From: DASPOJ01 sp049790315
GTDB taxonomy: Bacteria; Acidobacteriota; Terriglobia; Acidiferrales; UBA7541
Length of the DNA: 64,000 nt
Direction of reading: 5' to 3'
Assembly (NCBI GenBank): GCA_049790315.1
Contig: JBAQYV010000177.1
Span: 21,360 to 85,359, forward strand
Shown here: piece after piece, positions 37,001-44,634 of the stretch
Position numbering within the stretch: position 1 is the first letter of the stretch
Layout: each line of letters begins with the position of its first letter
Position numbers and translations under genes: made by a program
The notes under the pieces: model-generated
Databases searched by the model: none
What the model saw: the letters and a program-made list of their open reading frames with translations, nothing else
What the model was told of the DNA's origin: nothing

Positions 37001-37813
37001 GTAGCCGTGGTCACCCTCAATGGCTGCAACTCCGTGGCCGTCGTCAATCTCTCGAACGGAATGGGCAGCATCGTGTCCGTTGGACAATCCCCGGCCGGAG
37101 TGGCCGTTTTGCCCAACGTCCACCTCGCGGCAGTGGCAAACACCGGAAGCAACAATGTCAGTATCGTTGATACAATCGGCCTCGATGTTACGAATACGGA
37201 GACGGTAGGCGCGGGACCGCTCGGTGTCGCCGCCGACCAGAACACCGAAGAGGTGGCGGTTGCCTGCAGTCAGGCCAATACCGTGAATCTTTTCAATGCC
37301 GTTACGCCGGGATCTGCCAGCAGCATCACCGCCGATCAATTTCCGTACGGCGTTGCCATCGATCCGGTGGCCAATCTGGTGGCCTCGGCCAACGCCGTTG
37401 GCAATGACCTGACCGTGGCCGATGCCACGTTGGTCTCGCCGACGATCACGTTCTCCAACATGCAACAGCCGACGGGCGTAATCTACGATCCGATCGGTTA
37501 TCAATTCCTGGTCAGTTCGAGTTTGAGCAACCAGATTTTCGTGGCATCGGCGATCAGCCAGCAGTCCACGGCGTTTTCCGTGGGCATCAATCCGACTTCG
37601 ATCGCATACAATCCGTTCTCGAGCACCCTTGTCAGCACGAATACGGAGAGCGGCACGATGACGGTGGTCGACTTGCTTGCCCGGCAAATTCGTGCCGTGC
37701 TCTCGGTGAACTCCGGTTCGCAGTTCTCGGTTGATATTCATCCGTGGACCAACGTGGCAGCCGTCGCCGACACGCCCGACAACAAGCTTGTCTTTATACC
37801 GCTGCCTCACTGA
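34028..37813 (+). CDS. large exported Ig-like / IPT / beta-propeller protein, probable lipoprotein
   Basis: A 1261-residue exported protein. The signal ends in AAITLGC, close to a lipobox although position -3 is not Leu/Val/Ile. Mature order: two Ig-like domains (about 25-230; Ser/Thr-rich, SATVTGTTNANVTWEV type), an IPT/TIG domain (PTVSAISPNTAPQGQ), another IPT-like part, then YVTN/NHL-type beta-propeller blades (AVAIDTSTALAVVVNTGSND, GVAVDPQNNVAVVTLNGCNS, GVAVLPNVHLAAVANTGSNN), with a further IPT-like insertion near residue 890. ATG 34028 has GGAGG upstream and is preferred to 33974. It lies between bamA and ompH. Likely surface or periplasmic; the ligand is unknown. Confidence 0.82.
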   Translation: MKSHKFWFALSWLCAAITLGCNSTPTNVVVTLSQTTATVVLNAQQQFSATVTGTTNANVTWEVTGATGGAVTGGNTTIGTVDTTGLYTAPSVLPCTPTATAPCEVTVTAVSAADSSATAAATVTLSSGITISVSPSIATVGTQETYPFVATVTGTTNTAVVWCVIIDNSSGTPTCTPGTSNNNGSIGENTGTYTAPPFAPSGAVTITATSVQDPSVNASATVTVITAVNPTVSAISPNTAPQGQTFEDVYIIGTNFISTTAVLVNGTPLPAFNNGVQSVELPNPTFASTGSTGTASGETTSLRARIPDFMLTVAPVPPATTSTLTISVERQGGTPQSCPTVTLCQIAVTPVRPAIAGPSPDSVLQGSAGSLNFNVDGGYFGTNASPIVTGKFNGTAHTTMVNPSLNPVDSGRQLTVVVGGALNSSDLSTPGLYPITIQNNAEPQQVASANLAVRPAYSPPASSISTITDTVVTLPGTKPSAVAIDTSTALAVVVNTGSNDVTLVDLSSGTPTVVVPSLCTVPPTSGTTCPTTGPTGVAVDNIRHIALVANNTAVPPSVSVINLTTRAVTSVINTSAIITATNVTARPFSVGINPSTGHAILAFQATNVAALIDLTQNPPAITGVVNASTGSSPQIAVDSELDWAIITPGGLGAMTLVNLSRQSTNAIATAANSGAVRTAGTVTITTTTTQFLQPGEPVLIEGVADSSFDGTYSVVSVTSDTTFTYTENDTTNSTSGGGSITYAAPVATLSVSTTVQGVSFNPETHSAILTDPINGGEGALVYSAFDQTSKPISLQAGYVASAFNQLTNTGVIVNNFLNQALIIDPTQPTAVQELTSDLNAPVAVACDPITNQFMIINQGSGTAAVYSLGTVRPLQITELSPEVYNLTSSLTSPAVPSSQTLTIVGGGFDSSSVARLDGIPLPTSVTSSRSMTVSVPAAMLSSPRRFALDVLNPGPAVSNAEDFSVTQTVDLTNPGCINPAPDGVAVDPQNNVAVVTLNGCNSVAVVNLSNGMGSIVSVGQSPAGVAVLPNVHLAAVANTGSNNVSIVDTIGLDVTNTETVGAGPLGVAADQNTEEVAVACSQANTVNLFNAVTPGSASSITADQFPYGVAIDPVANLVASANAVGNDLTVADATLVSPTITFSNMQQPTGVIYDPIGYQFLVSSSLSNQIFVASAISQQSTAFSVGINPTSIAYNPFSSTLVSTNTESGTMTVVDLLARQIRAVLSVNSGSQFSVDIHPWTNVAAVADTPDNKLVFIPLPH

Positions 37814-37892
37814 TCTGTGCGCGCAGGCGGTGGTTCGCGCCGGCTGATGGCCTGCGGGCGGCAGCCGGAGTTTGGCAAGACTGGATTTCGGG

Positions 37893-37922
37893 TTGACGCC
37901 CGGAAACGGTGACACCTATAAT
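37893..37922 (+). promoter_or_regulatory. sigma-70 promoter of ompH
   Basis: TTGACG and TATAAT are separated by 18 bases, a near-consensus housekeeping promoter. The -10 ends 38 bases before the ATG at 37961, which is preceded by AAGGAG. This is the clearest promoter in the window and shows that ompH can be transcribed independently of bamA. Confidence 0.75.
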
Positions 37923-37960
37923 CGGCGATTTGTGACTCGTCGAAAGAATAAGGAGTGAGA

Positions 37961-38596
37961 ATGAACGTAAACTTTTCCTTGAAGCACGTGCCGGCAGCCC
38001 TTCTAGTTGTTTTCCTGTCCGCCGCGGGGGCCTGGGCCCAGGGCGGCGCGGCTCCGGCTGCAACCGCACCGGTGAAAATCGTAGCGCTCAGTGTGCAGGG
38101 CGCGATTGCGGCTACGGCCGAAGGCAAGGAAGCCGCGATCGAGCTGCAATCGAAATTCGCCCCGAAGCAGACTGAATTGCAAAACATGCAGAAGAGCATC
38201 GAAGATATCCAGAACCGCCTGCAAAACGGAGCTGCTACGCTGAGCGACGAAGAAAAAGCCACCTTGCAGCGCCAGCTCGACTTGCAAGGCCGCGAGTTCC
38301 AGCGTCGTCAGGATGACGCGCAGGAAGAACTGAACGCAGCCCAGCAGGACATCGTCGATCGCATCGGCCGAAAGATGCTCGACGTCGTGGATCGCTACGC
38401 TCGAGAAAACGGCATCGCGATCGTGCTCGATTCATCCACGCAAGGCGGTCCGCTTCTCTACAGGGCGCCTCAGTCGGACATCACCGCCGACATCGTTCAT
38501 CTTTACGACCAGGCTTATCCCGTGAAGCCCACGGCCGCAGCGGCGCCGGCTACTCACGCTCCCGCTCCGAAGCCGGCGACACCGCCGCAACGATAA
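37961..38596 (+). CDS. OmpH/Skp-family periplasmic chaperone
   Basis: A 211-residue exported protein: a signal peptide (about 1-27, ending GAWAQGG), a short Pro/Ala stretch, then a small beta region (KIVALSVQGAIAAT) and a long coiled coil (about 60-140, ELQNMQKSIEDIQNRLQNG, QRQLDLQGREFQRRQD) that forms the tentacle of Skp. A tail rich in Ala/Pro/Lys follows. Skp trimers hold unfolded outer-membrane proteins on the way to BamA, which is encoded two genes upstream. The Ala/Pro tail of about 25 residues is not typical of E. coli Skp. Confidence 0.88.
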   Translation: MNVNFSLKHVPAALLVVFLSAAGAWAQGGAAPAATAPVKIVALSVQGAIAATAEGKEAAIELQSKFAPKQTELQNMQKSIEDIQNRLQNGAATLSDEEKATLQRQLDLQGREFQRRQDDAQEELNAAQQDIVDRIGRKMLDVVDRYARENGIAIVLDSSTQGGPLLYRAPQSDITADIVHLYDQAYPVKPTAAAAPATHAPAPKPATPPQR

Positions 38597-38789
38597 GCGG
38601 TATAACTGAACCATGCCTGCCCCCGGGCTCTTTTTGTAAGGCCGGGGTGTATGCGCCGGGCGCGCCGCAACACGGGCGCGGTCCGGCCAGCGGCAAAACG
38701 CGGCCTCTGCGCCGGGCCTAGGCAGAAGTTCCAAACGCAGCTACAATGTTTTGGCCTTCCCAAGCGGATTTCCACAAAGGATTCAGGGC

Positions 38790-39473
38790 GTGGAACCGAT
38801 ACTCGTCACCGAGAATCTTTGGAAAATTCATCACGCGGGCAAGCTCGAAGTGCCCGCTCTGCGTGGGGTGAATCTCCAGGTGATGCAGGGTGAATCGGTG
38901 GCTGTAATGGGCCCGTCGGGTTGCGGTAAATCGACGCTGCTGCACGTGCTCGGCGGTTTAGCACGCGCCACCCGTGGCAAAGTCCTGGTCGATGGCAACG
39001 ACCTTGCCATGATGAGCGACGCCGAACGCACCAAACTCCGCCGGCACAAGATCGGTTTCGTTTTCCAGCGCTTCAATCTTCTGCCTACGCTCGATGCTCG
39101 CGGCAATATCGCCATCGCCCAGCACATTTACGGCGATGGATTCGATCCGCATCGCTTTGAAATCGTCACAACGATGCTCGGCCTCTCCGGGCGCCTCGAC
39201 CATCGTCCTTCTGAGCTTTCCGGCGGCGAGCAACAACGCGTGGCCATTGCCCGGGCCATCATCAATGAGCCCAAAATCGTGCTTGCCGACGAGCCCACGG
39301 GCAATCTTGACACCGAAAATTCTCAAGCCGTGCTTGCCATGCTCCGCCACTTGAACAAGGAACTCGGCCAAACGATCATCATGATCACGCACAATCCGGA
39401 AGCCACCGCGCACTCCGACCGTATCGTGCACATGCGCGATGGCGTGATCGTGGATGGCGTTTCCGCCGCGTGA
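38790..39473 (+). CDS. ABC transporter ATPase, LolD/MacB type (second copy)
   Basis: A 227-residue ABC ATPase: Walker A GPSGCGKST, Q-loop in VFQRFNLLP, signature LSGGEQQR, Walker B VLADEPTGNLD and switch His in MITHNPEA. It is close in type to the LolD-like gene at 27728. A TACAAT hexamer lies at 38742. I chose the GTG at 38790 (EPILVTENLWKI) because AAAGG lies about 10 bases upstream; a TTG at 38751 is possible. No permease gene is adjacent. The next two genes encode a membrane protein and a LolA-like carrier, so a lipoprotein or lipid export role is plausible. Confidence 0.88.
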   Translation: MEPILVTENLWKIHHAGKLEVPALRGVNLQVMQGESVAVMGPSGCGKSTLLHVLGGLARATRGKVLVDGNDLAMMSDAERTKLRRHKIGFVFQRFNLLPTLDARGNIAIAQHIYGDGFDPHRFEIVTTMLGLSGRLDHRPSELSGGEQQRVAIARAIINEPKIVLADEPTGNLDTENSQAVLAMLRHLNKELGQTIIMITHNPEATAHSDRIVHMRDGVIVDGVSAA

Positions 39474-39477
39474 AGCC

Positions 39478-39873
39478 ATGCGCACGATTGGGCGCATACT
39501 ATCTCGCATAGCGTTCTGGTCGTACGAGCGCGGCACGTGGCCCTATGACGTCGCCGTTGCCGCGATCGTGCTCTTCGTCCTGCTGTCTCCGCGCTCTTGG
39601 TTTCACGATCAGCCTGCCTTCGGCCCGCCCTCCTCTCAAACGCTCATCGTGCTTGAATCCGCCGGTGGCGCCGGCAACACGCAAACCTACAGCGTGGACG
39701 CGCGCCTGCTGGCTTCGCCGATCCGCACGCCGGAACTCGAGCACGATCTGCACGATGCCATGCGCAAAAACACGGAGAGTCTCCGGCACGGCAATTTTCA
39801 CATCCTGCGCATCGAGCCGATCCGCGGGCAGGACGACACTGTCATTTCCTACGAGGTCACCATCTCTCCCTGA
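39478..39873 (+). CDS. small membrane-anchored hypothetical protein
   Basis: A 131-residue protein with one membrane helix (about residues 25-45, YDVAVAAIVLFVLLSPRSW) and a periplasmic tail of about 85 residues with a beta-type pattern (QTLIVLESAGG, FHILRIEPIRGQ, ISYEVTISP). I do not recognise it. The ATG is 4 bases after the ATPase stop, so the two genes are surely co-transcribed, and a LolA-like gene follows. The position suggests a partner of the ABC ATPase, but it is too small to be a LolC-type permease. Confidence 0.65.
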   Translation: MRTIGRILSRIAFWSYERGTWPYDVAVAAIVLFVLLSPRSWFHDQPAFGPPSSQTLIVLESAGGAGNTQTYSVDARLLASPIRTPELEHDLHDAMRKNTESLRHGNFHILRIEPIRGQDDTVISYEVTISP

Positions 39874-39995
39874 GCCCGTGTGCGTGCCCGCAACACGATG
39901 TTTCGCCGGTTGTAACTGGCTCGAAGTGCGGCGCATCTTACTCATGTGCGTTGTGCTAGGATGCCCAAGCGGCTTGGCGCGCGCGCGGAAGCGCG

Positions 39996-40745
39996 ATGAA
40001 GCGCAAGAATGGCGAGGAATCTTTGAATTTATCGCGGCCCCATCGGTATATTTGCGCGGCGCTCATCGCGACAGCCGCCGTCTGTTTGGCAGCGGCGGGG
40101 CTCGCGCGCGCAAAAAGCGCGCCACAGCAGCAAATGACGCTCGACGCCGTGTTGCGCCAGCTCGACGCGCAGTCCAGTGACTTCACGAGTTTGACCGCGG
40201 ACATCGAGCGCACCAAAGTCACCGTCGTCGTGGACGACAAATCCGTCGAGAGTGGAAAGATTTATATCCGCAAGGACGAAAAAATGCGGATCGATATGAC
40301 GAGCCCCGACCCGCGCACAATTCTTCGCTATGGCGACACGGTGGATATTTACACTCCCAAGATCAATCAAGTCGACGAATACAACCTCGGCAAACACAAA
40401 GAAGTGGTGGATCAATTCACGCTGCTCGGATTCGGCACCTCGGGCGCCGATCTGAAAAAACACTATGACATCACTCTGCAGGGCGAAGACACGCTGGATA
40501 ATCGCAAGGTGGTGATGCTCGAATTAACGCCGAAATCTTCCGACGTGCGCAACCAGATCTCCAAAGTTCAAATCTGGTTCGATGAATCCACCTGGCTGCC
40601 CGCGCAACAGAAGTTTTTTGAGACTGGTTCAGGAGATTATTTCACCACACGATATACGAACGTCGCTCGCAACATCCGCATTCCCGACTCGCGCTTTCGC
40701 CCCCAATGGCCAAAGGGAGTCACCAAGGTTAAGCAAGACGGTTAA
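39996..40745 (+). CDS. outer-membrane lipoprotein carrier, LolA-like
   Basis: A 249-residue exported protein. A signal peptide lies near residues 20-45 (ICAALIATAAVCLAAAGLARA). The mature part has the unclosed beta-barrel signatures of the LolA/LolB fold: SLTADIERTKVTV, GKIYIRKDEKMRIDM and YGDTVDIYTPKINQVDEYNLG. LolA ferries lipoproteins across the periplasm after release by LolCDE. It has two conserved-looking motifs, VMLELTPKS and VQIWFDESTWLP. It follows a LolD-type ATPase and a small membrane protein, and may serve that system or the LolC-like one at 26123. Confidence 0.8.
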   Translation: MKRKNGEESLNLSRPHRYICAALIATAAVCLAAAGLARAKSAPQQQMTLDAVLRQLDAQSSDFTSLTADIERTKVTVVVDDKSVESGKIYIRKDEKMRIDMTSPDPRTILRYGDTVDIYTPKINQVDEYNLGKHKEVVDQFTLLGFGTSGADLKKHYDITLQGEDTLDNRKVVMLELTPKSSDVRNQISKVQIWFDESTWLPAQQKFFETGSGDYFTTRYTNVARNIRIPDSRFRPQWPKGVTKVKQDG

Positions 40746-40852
40746 TTCTTAATTCTTCGATTCAGTCCCGAACAGTCACAACCAAGTTGCCGCGCTGATT
40801 TCTCTGAGCAAACGTTCGTTCTCCGGATTCTTCTTGCCGCGCGCGGCGCGCT

Positions 40853-41968
40853 CTATCGCTTCTCCTGTGCCAACAGCGCTTGTTTTCGCTCGATTCCCCA
40901 GCGATATCCGCCCATGCCTCCGTCTCCGCGAATCACGCGATGGCACGGAATCACGAGCGACACCGGATTCGTCGCGCAAGCCCGAGCCACAGCGCGCGCC
41001 GCCGTTGGCCGGCCCAGCGCTCGCGCAATTTCTCCGTAGGTTCGCGTAGTCCCGCGAGGAATGCGCCGCAGTGCCTCCCACACACGTCGCTGGAAAGCCG
41101 TAGCCTGCACGTCAAGCGGCAGATTCAATCGCGGCGTGTCTCCATCCAAATAACGCACGATAGCTCGCACCCACTCCGACGCATCGCGCCCTCCTGGCCG
41201 AATCCTCGCCTGCGGATATTCTTCGCGCAGTTCGCTTGCGAGCGCGGCATCGCGATCGCCCAGGTACACCGCGGAGATTCCGCGGAGGGTCGTGGCGACC
41301 AGCACGCGTCCCAAACGCGACGCCGCCACTGTGTATGTAATTTCCATTCCTTGCCCGCCGCGGCGATATGCCGCCGGCGTCATCCCCAACTGCGCGTTCG
41401 ATTCTTCGTATAGTCGGCTCGATGAGCCGTACCCCGCTTCGTAAAGTGCCTCGGTCACAGTGGTGCCTCCCTTTTTTAGCCGGCGCTTCAGGCGACCCAA
41501 GCGCACGGCCGCGGCATATTGGCGCGGCGTGACGCCCACCGCGCGGCGAAATCTTCGTTCCAATTGGTGAGGCCCCAGACCCACCCGCGCCGCCAGAGCC
41601 GGCAAGCGAATAGATTCCTCCGAATTGACCTCAAGTTCGCGGCACACATTTTGTATGAGTGTATCGTCAGATTCCGCCCCGGCCCCGGCGCGCGGACCGC
41701 CTGCATCGCGCAAGTTCGGCTTGCAACGCCGGCATGCTCGAAATCCGGCGCGCTCTGCGGTTTCGGGCGTAGCGAAAAATTCCACCACCCCGCGTCGCGG
41801 CCTTCGCGACGGACACCCCGGCCGGCAATAGATTCCAGTCGAACGCACCGCGTAAACGAACGCGCCGTCGAATCGCCCGTCGCGCTTCGTGACGGCGTTC
41901 CAATACCGCCGCGAATCGCGCCGCGAAGACCGGCCGTTTCCATTGCGCGTGTTGCAGAATTGTTTCAA
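40853..41968 (-). CDS. ada: bifunctional Ada: AraC-type regulator and O6-methylguanine-DNA methyltransferase
   Basis: A 371-residue protein of normal Ada architecture. The N-terminal Ada zinc domain has four cysteines (IYCRPGCPSR and ACRRCKP), the first being the phosphotriester methyl acceptor. An AraC-type helix-turn-helix follows at about 115-205 (LPALAARVGLGPHQLERRFRRAVG, RRGGQG at the end). The C-terminal Ogt domain has the active-site motif PCHRVIRGDG with the acceptor Cys. It repairs alkylated DNA and, once methylated, activates its own promoter. The start is a TTG at 41968; a GTG near residue 26 is an alternative. No alkA/alkB neighbour. Confidence 0.92.
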   Translation of the reverse strand: MKQFCNTRNGNGRSSRRDSRRYWNAVTKRDGRFDGAFVYAVRSTGIYCRPGCPSRRPRRGVVEFFATPETAERAGFRACRRCKPNLRDAGGPRAGAGAESDDTLIQNVCRELEVNSEESIRLPALAARVGLGPHQLERRFRRAVGVTPRQYAAAVRLGRLKRRLKKGGTTVTEALYEAGYGSSSRLYEESNAQLGMTPAAYRRGGQGMEITYTVAASRLGRVLVATTLRGISAVYLGDRDAALASELREEYPQARIRPGGRDASEWVRAIVRYLDGDTPRLNLPLDVQATAFQRRVWEALRRIPRGTTRTYGEIARALGRPTAARAVARACATNPVSLVIPCHRVIRGDGGMGGYRWGIERKQALLAQEKR

Positions 41969-42164
41969 GTTTCGCGAGCCTTCCGTCCGAGACCAGTGTG
42001 CGCACGAATCATTCGCGATTCTATCCGATTCTAGCGCCCAAACTGGAAAGCGCCGCGCAGTAGCCCTTAAGACACGCAGACCCCACTCGCGGCTTTACGC
42101 GAATGCGCGCGTGGCGGATAGTGGCCCGCGAGCGGTGCCAGAAACGCTGACTGGGGAGAGGTCT

Positions 42165-42695
42165 ATGCGCACTGCTCGAATCCAAGCTTCATTGCCTGAC
42201 GTCAAGACACCTCACGGCGGATCCGAAGCCGCTGCCGCGGGCTTGTCCGCGTCCAGCACCATGAATACGCCCGATACTCCTCAATGGATTGAGCGCGCAC
42301 GCCCGCGCGGCATTCGTCGCGTTCCCACGCACACCGTCGGCGTCCCCAACGATCGCCGCACCTACGCGCGCGCCCACCTGCGCCTGCCGCTCAAAGTAAC
42401 GCGTGTCGCGGGGCAACGCCAGCCCGGCGCTATTCGCCTTTGCACGCGCGACATCAGCTCAAGCGGCGTTTTTTTTCTGTGCCCACAGCGCATCGAACCC
42501 GGCACGCCCATCGAAATTGAGGTGGCGCTTGTTGATAGACCCACCCAGCGCGGCAATGTGCGCATGATCACCGAAGCGCACATCGTACGCGCCGAGCCCG
42601 CGCGAGCCAACGGATGGCACGGTCTCGCCGCGATATTCGACGACATCACATTCCAACGCAGCGATCCTCTTCCGCCGCGCTTTCACACAGTATAA
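42165..42695 (+). CDS. PilZ domain protein with N-terminal extension
   Basis: A 176-residue protein. Residues about 1-62 are a low-complexity, Pro/Ala/Ser/Arg-rich extension. A PilZ domain follows with the c-di-GMP-binding arginines in DRRTYARAHLRLP and the D-x-S-x-x-G motif as RDISSSGVFFL. The start ATG at 42165 is preceded by GGGGAGAGG, a good ribosome site, although the frame is open further up. It should bind cyclic di-GMP. No cyclase or flagellar gene is nearby. The first PilZ protein of the window (879) lacks the extension. Confidence 0.83.
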   Translation: MRTARIQASLPDVKTPHGGSEAAAAGLSASSTMNTPDTPQWIERARPRGIRRVPTHTVGVPNDRRTYARAHLRLPLKVTRVAGQRQPGAIRLCTRDISSSGVFFLCPQRIEPGTPIEIEVALVDRPTQRGNVRMITEAHIVRAEPARANGWHGLAAIFDDITFQRSDPLPPRFHTV

Positions 42696-42809
42696 AGTCG
42701 CGCCGCAACCGCCGTTTTTGCGCCACGCCGGTTTTTTGCGCGCCGAGCCCGTTTCTTGCGCCAAGCCCGGTTCTTGTGCCCGGAATATTGCGCTAGGATT
42801 GTGTTCCCT

Positions 42810-43463
42810 ATGGCACCCGATTCGCCTCGCCTGCGCGCCGTGCTGCTCGATTGGGACGGCACTCTGATCGATTCCTTCAAAGCCGACGCGCGCGCCTACG
42901 TCGAAATGTTTCGCGCGCTCGAAGTAAGCTGGACACTCGAAGATCTCGCGCGCCACTATTCCCCGAATTGGTACCACGTCTACCGCGCCGCTCGAATTCC
43001 TCGCTCGCAGTGGAAACAAGCTGATCTTCATTGGCGTCGCGCGTACCGCTATCAGGATGCGCGGCTCTATCCCGGCACGCGGCGCGCACTCACCGCGCTC
43101 GCGCGAAAATATCGCCTCGGTCTCGTGACCGGCGGCGGACGCGCTCGGGTACGTCGTCAACTCTCCGCCTTTGGCCTCACGCGCGCGTTCGCCGTTCGCG
43201 TCTTCAGCGAAGACGCCACACGCAAAAAACCGCATCCCGCGCCTCTGCGCCTCGCGTTGCGCCGCCTCAATCTCGATTGCGAGGAATGCGTTTACGTGGG
43301 CGACGCTCCGCAAGATATCGAAATGGCGCGCAACGCTCGCGTTTTCTCGGTCGCCGTCATCGGCACATCTCCGGTGCCCGCGCGCCTGAAAGCCGCGCAT
43401 CCCGACGCCCAGATCGATTCCATTGCGGAGTTGCCGGATTTACTCCGTCGCCTCAAGCGGTAG
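42810..43463 (+). CDS. HAD-superfamily phosphatase, phosphoglycolate-phosphatase-like
   Basis: A 217-residue HAD hydrolase. Motif I is LLDWDGTLIDS near residue 10; the central helical cap follows; motif II is LVTGGGRARV; motif III lysine is in RKKPHPAP; motif IV is YVGDAPQDIEMARNA. The order and cap match the Gph/beta-phosphoglucomutase group, in which phosphate is taken from a small metabolite through an aspartyl-phosphate. Substrate unknown. It begins after the second PilZ gene and converges with the secreted-protein gene at 43588 across a hairpin. Confidence 0.88.
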   Translation: MAPDSPRLRAVLLDWDGTLIDSFKADARAYVEMFRALEVSWTLEDLARHYSPNWYHVYRAARIPRSQWKQADLHWRRAYRYQDARLYPGTRRALTALARKYRLGLVTGGGRARVRRQLSAFGLTRAFAVRVFSEDATRKKPHPAPLRLALRRLNLDCEECVYVGDAPQDIEMARNARVFSVAVIGTSPVPARLKAAHPDAQIDSIAELPDLLRRLKR

Positions 43464-43528
43464 TCGCTGTTTTTTCGAGCGTCCCGTCCGCCCGCGATGT
43501 GCAACGAAGAACATTTTGTGAGGGGGCG

Positions 43529-43559
43529 CCGCACACTTAGTTAGTTTCTAAAAGTGCGG
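43529..43559. terminator. bidirectional hairpin between convergent genes
   Basis: CCGCAC and GTGCGG arms are separated by 19 bases, partly AT-rich. ATTTTGTTTTC follows on the plus strand. It lies between the HAD stop (43463) and the stop of the minus-strand gene (43588), fitting a shared terminator. Confidence 0.5.
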
Positions 43560-43587
43560 TACGTGATTTTGTTTTCGCGTGCGCCGA

Positions 43588-44511
43588 TCAGTGTCCGCTC
43601 GCGGCGGCGCTCGGCGCAGCGGCGTTGCCGGCGTTCGATGCCACCGGAGGCGTCGGCACCGCCGCATAATCGGTCCACCGGATGATCAACCGAATTGGAA
43701 TGATCGCGTCCTTCGTGGTCACTTGATCGTCCGAGCGCGAATACGCCGGGAACCAATTGTCGCCCACCGGTTGCCGGTAGGTTTCAAACGTTACGAACGG
43801 CAATTGCGGAGATTTCACGTCGCCGAGCTCGCTCACCCACTTCCCGTAGGTTTTCACGATTGCAAGTTCCTGATCGTCCACCCAGACCACGCCGGAAAAG
43901 TAAGCGTGCATGCGGTCCACTTGTTTCGGCTCCATGGAAAACACGTACGTGTTCAGCTCGTCCACTTTCTGCCTGCCCTCATACGTGATCGTATACTTCG
44001 CGAGCTGGTCCGTAGTGAATGGAAATTGCGGCATCAAAGCCAGCGCCACGACGTCTTCCGGCGCGAAGTGCAAAAAATGCAGGTCTCGAGCCGTCACCGG
44101 CGGACCCGGCGTCGCGTCGGAACTCGCCGCGCTCGGCTGCGCTTGTTCCGCCGATCCGCCCACCACGCGTTCGTAGCGCTTGCCGTCGGAACCGTAAAAC
44201 GGCGTGGTCACAACTTCAACTTGCCCCGTCGCCTTTCCGTCGTCTCCAATTTCTTCCACCACGATGCTCTTGCGATACCCAAATCCGCGGCTGGCTCGCG
44301 CGAACGCATCCTCTTTCGCCGCAAAGCGTTTGATGATCTCGTCGGGCGGTATCGCACTCGCTTCCGGGATCGAGTGAGTCGGTATGCGCATCACGTCGCG
44401 CGGCGGCGGCTCCGTCATCGGACCCGTCGCGTTGCCCTGCGCTGCAATGCCGGGGCACACCACGGCCCCCAACGCGAGAAGCAGGAGAACTGCGAAAAGG
44501 TTCCTCGTCAT
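43588..44511 (-). CDS. exported protein with LolA-like fold features
   Basis: A 307-residue exported protein with a signal peptide (about 1-25, CPGIAAQG). The middle part has VVEEIGDDGKATGQVEVV, YERVVGG, then YTITYEGRQKVDELNTYVFSMEPK and GVVWVDDQELAIVKTYGKWVSELGD. The last two are typical of outer-membrane lipoprotein-sorting (LolA/RseB-like) proteins, in which a metal-free beta-half-barrel presents a hydrophobic cavity. A Pro/Ala-rich tail ends it. I cannot give a function beyond that. It precedes no other gene on its strand; the GH35-like gene lies immediately upstream on the same strand and may share its transcript. Confidence 0.7.
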   Translation of the reverse strand: MTRNLFAVLLLLALGAVVCPGIAAQGNATGPMTEPPPRDVMRIPTHSIPEASAIPPDEIIKRFAAKEDAFARASRGFGYRKSIVVEEIGDDGKATGQVEVVTTPFYGSDGKRYERVVGGSAEQAQPSAASSDATPGPPVTARDLHFLHFAPEDVVALALMPQFPFTTDQLAKYTITYEGRQKVDELNTYVFSMEPKQVDRMHAYFSGVVWVDDQELAIVKTYGKWVSELGDVKSPQLPFVTFETYRQPVGDNWFPAYSRSDDQVTTKDAIIPIRLIIRWTDYAAVPTPPVASNAGNAAAPSAAASGH

Positions 44512-44634
44512 CCGAGTGCCCGCCAAAAGCGTGGAGTTCCTATGATCTGCCTGAAGGTCCATACGAATTTCGATGCCGCCAGGCGCGTTTGCGCTTCCTG
44601 CGTTCCGGACTGTTTCGCCGCGTCCTGCCGCCGA

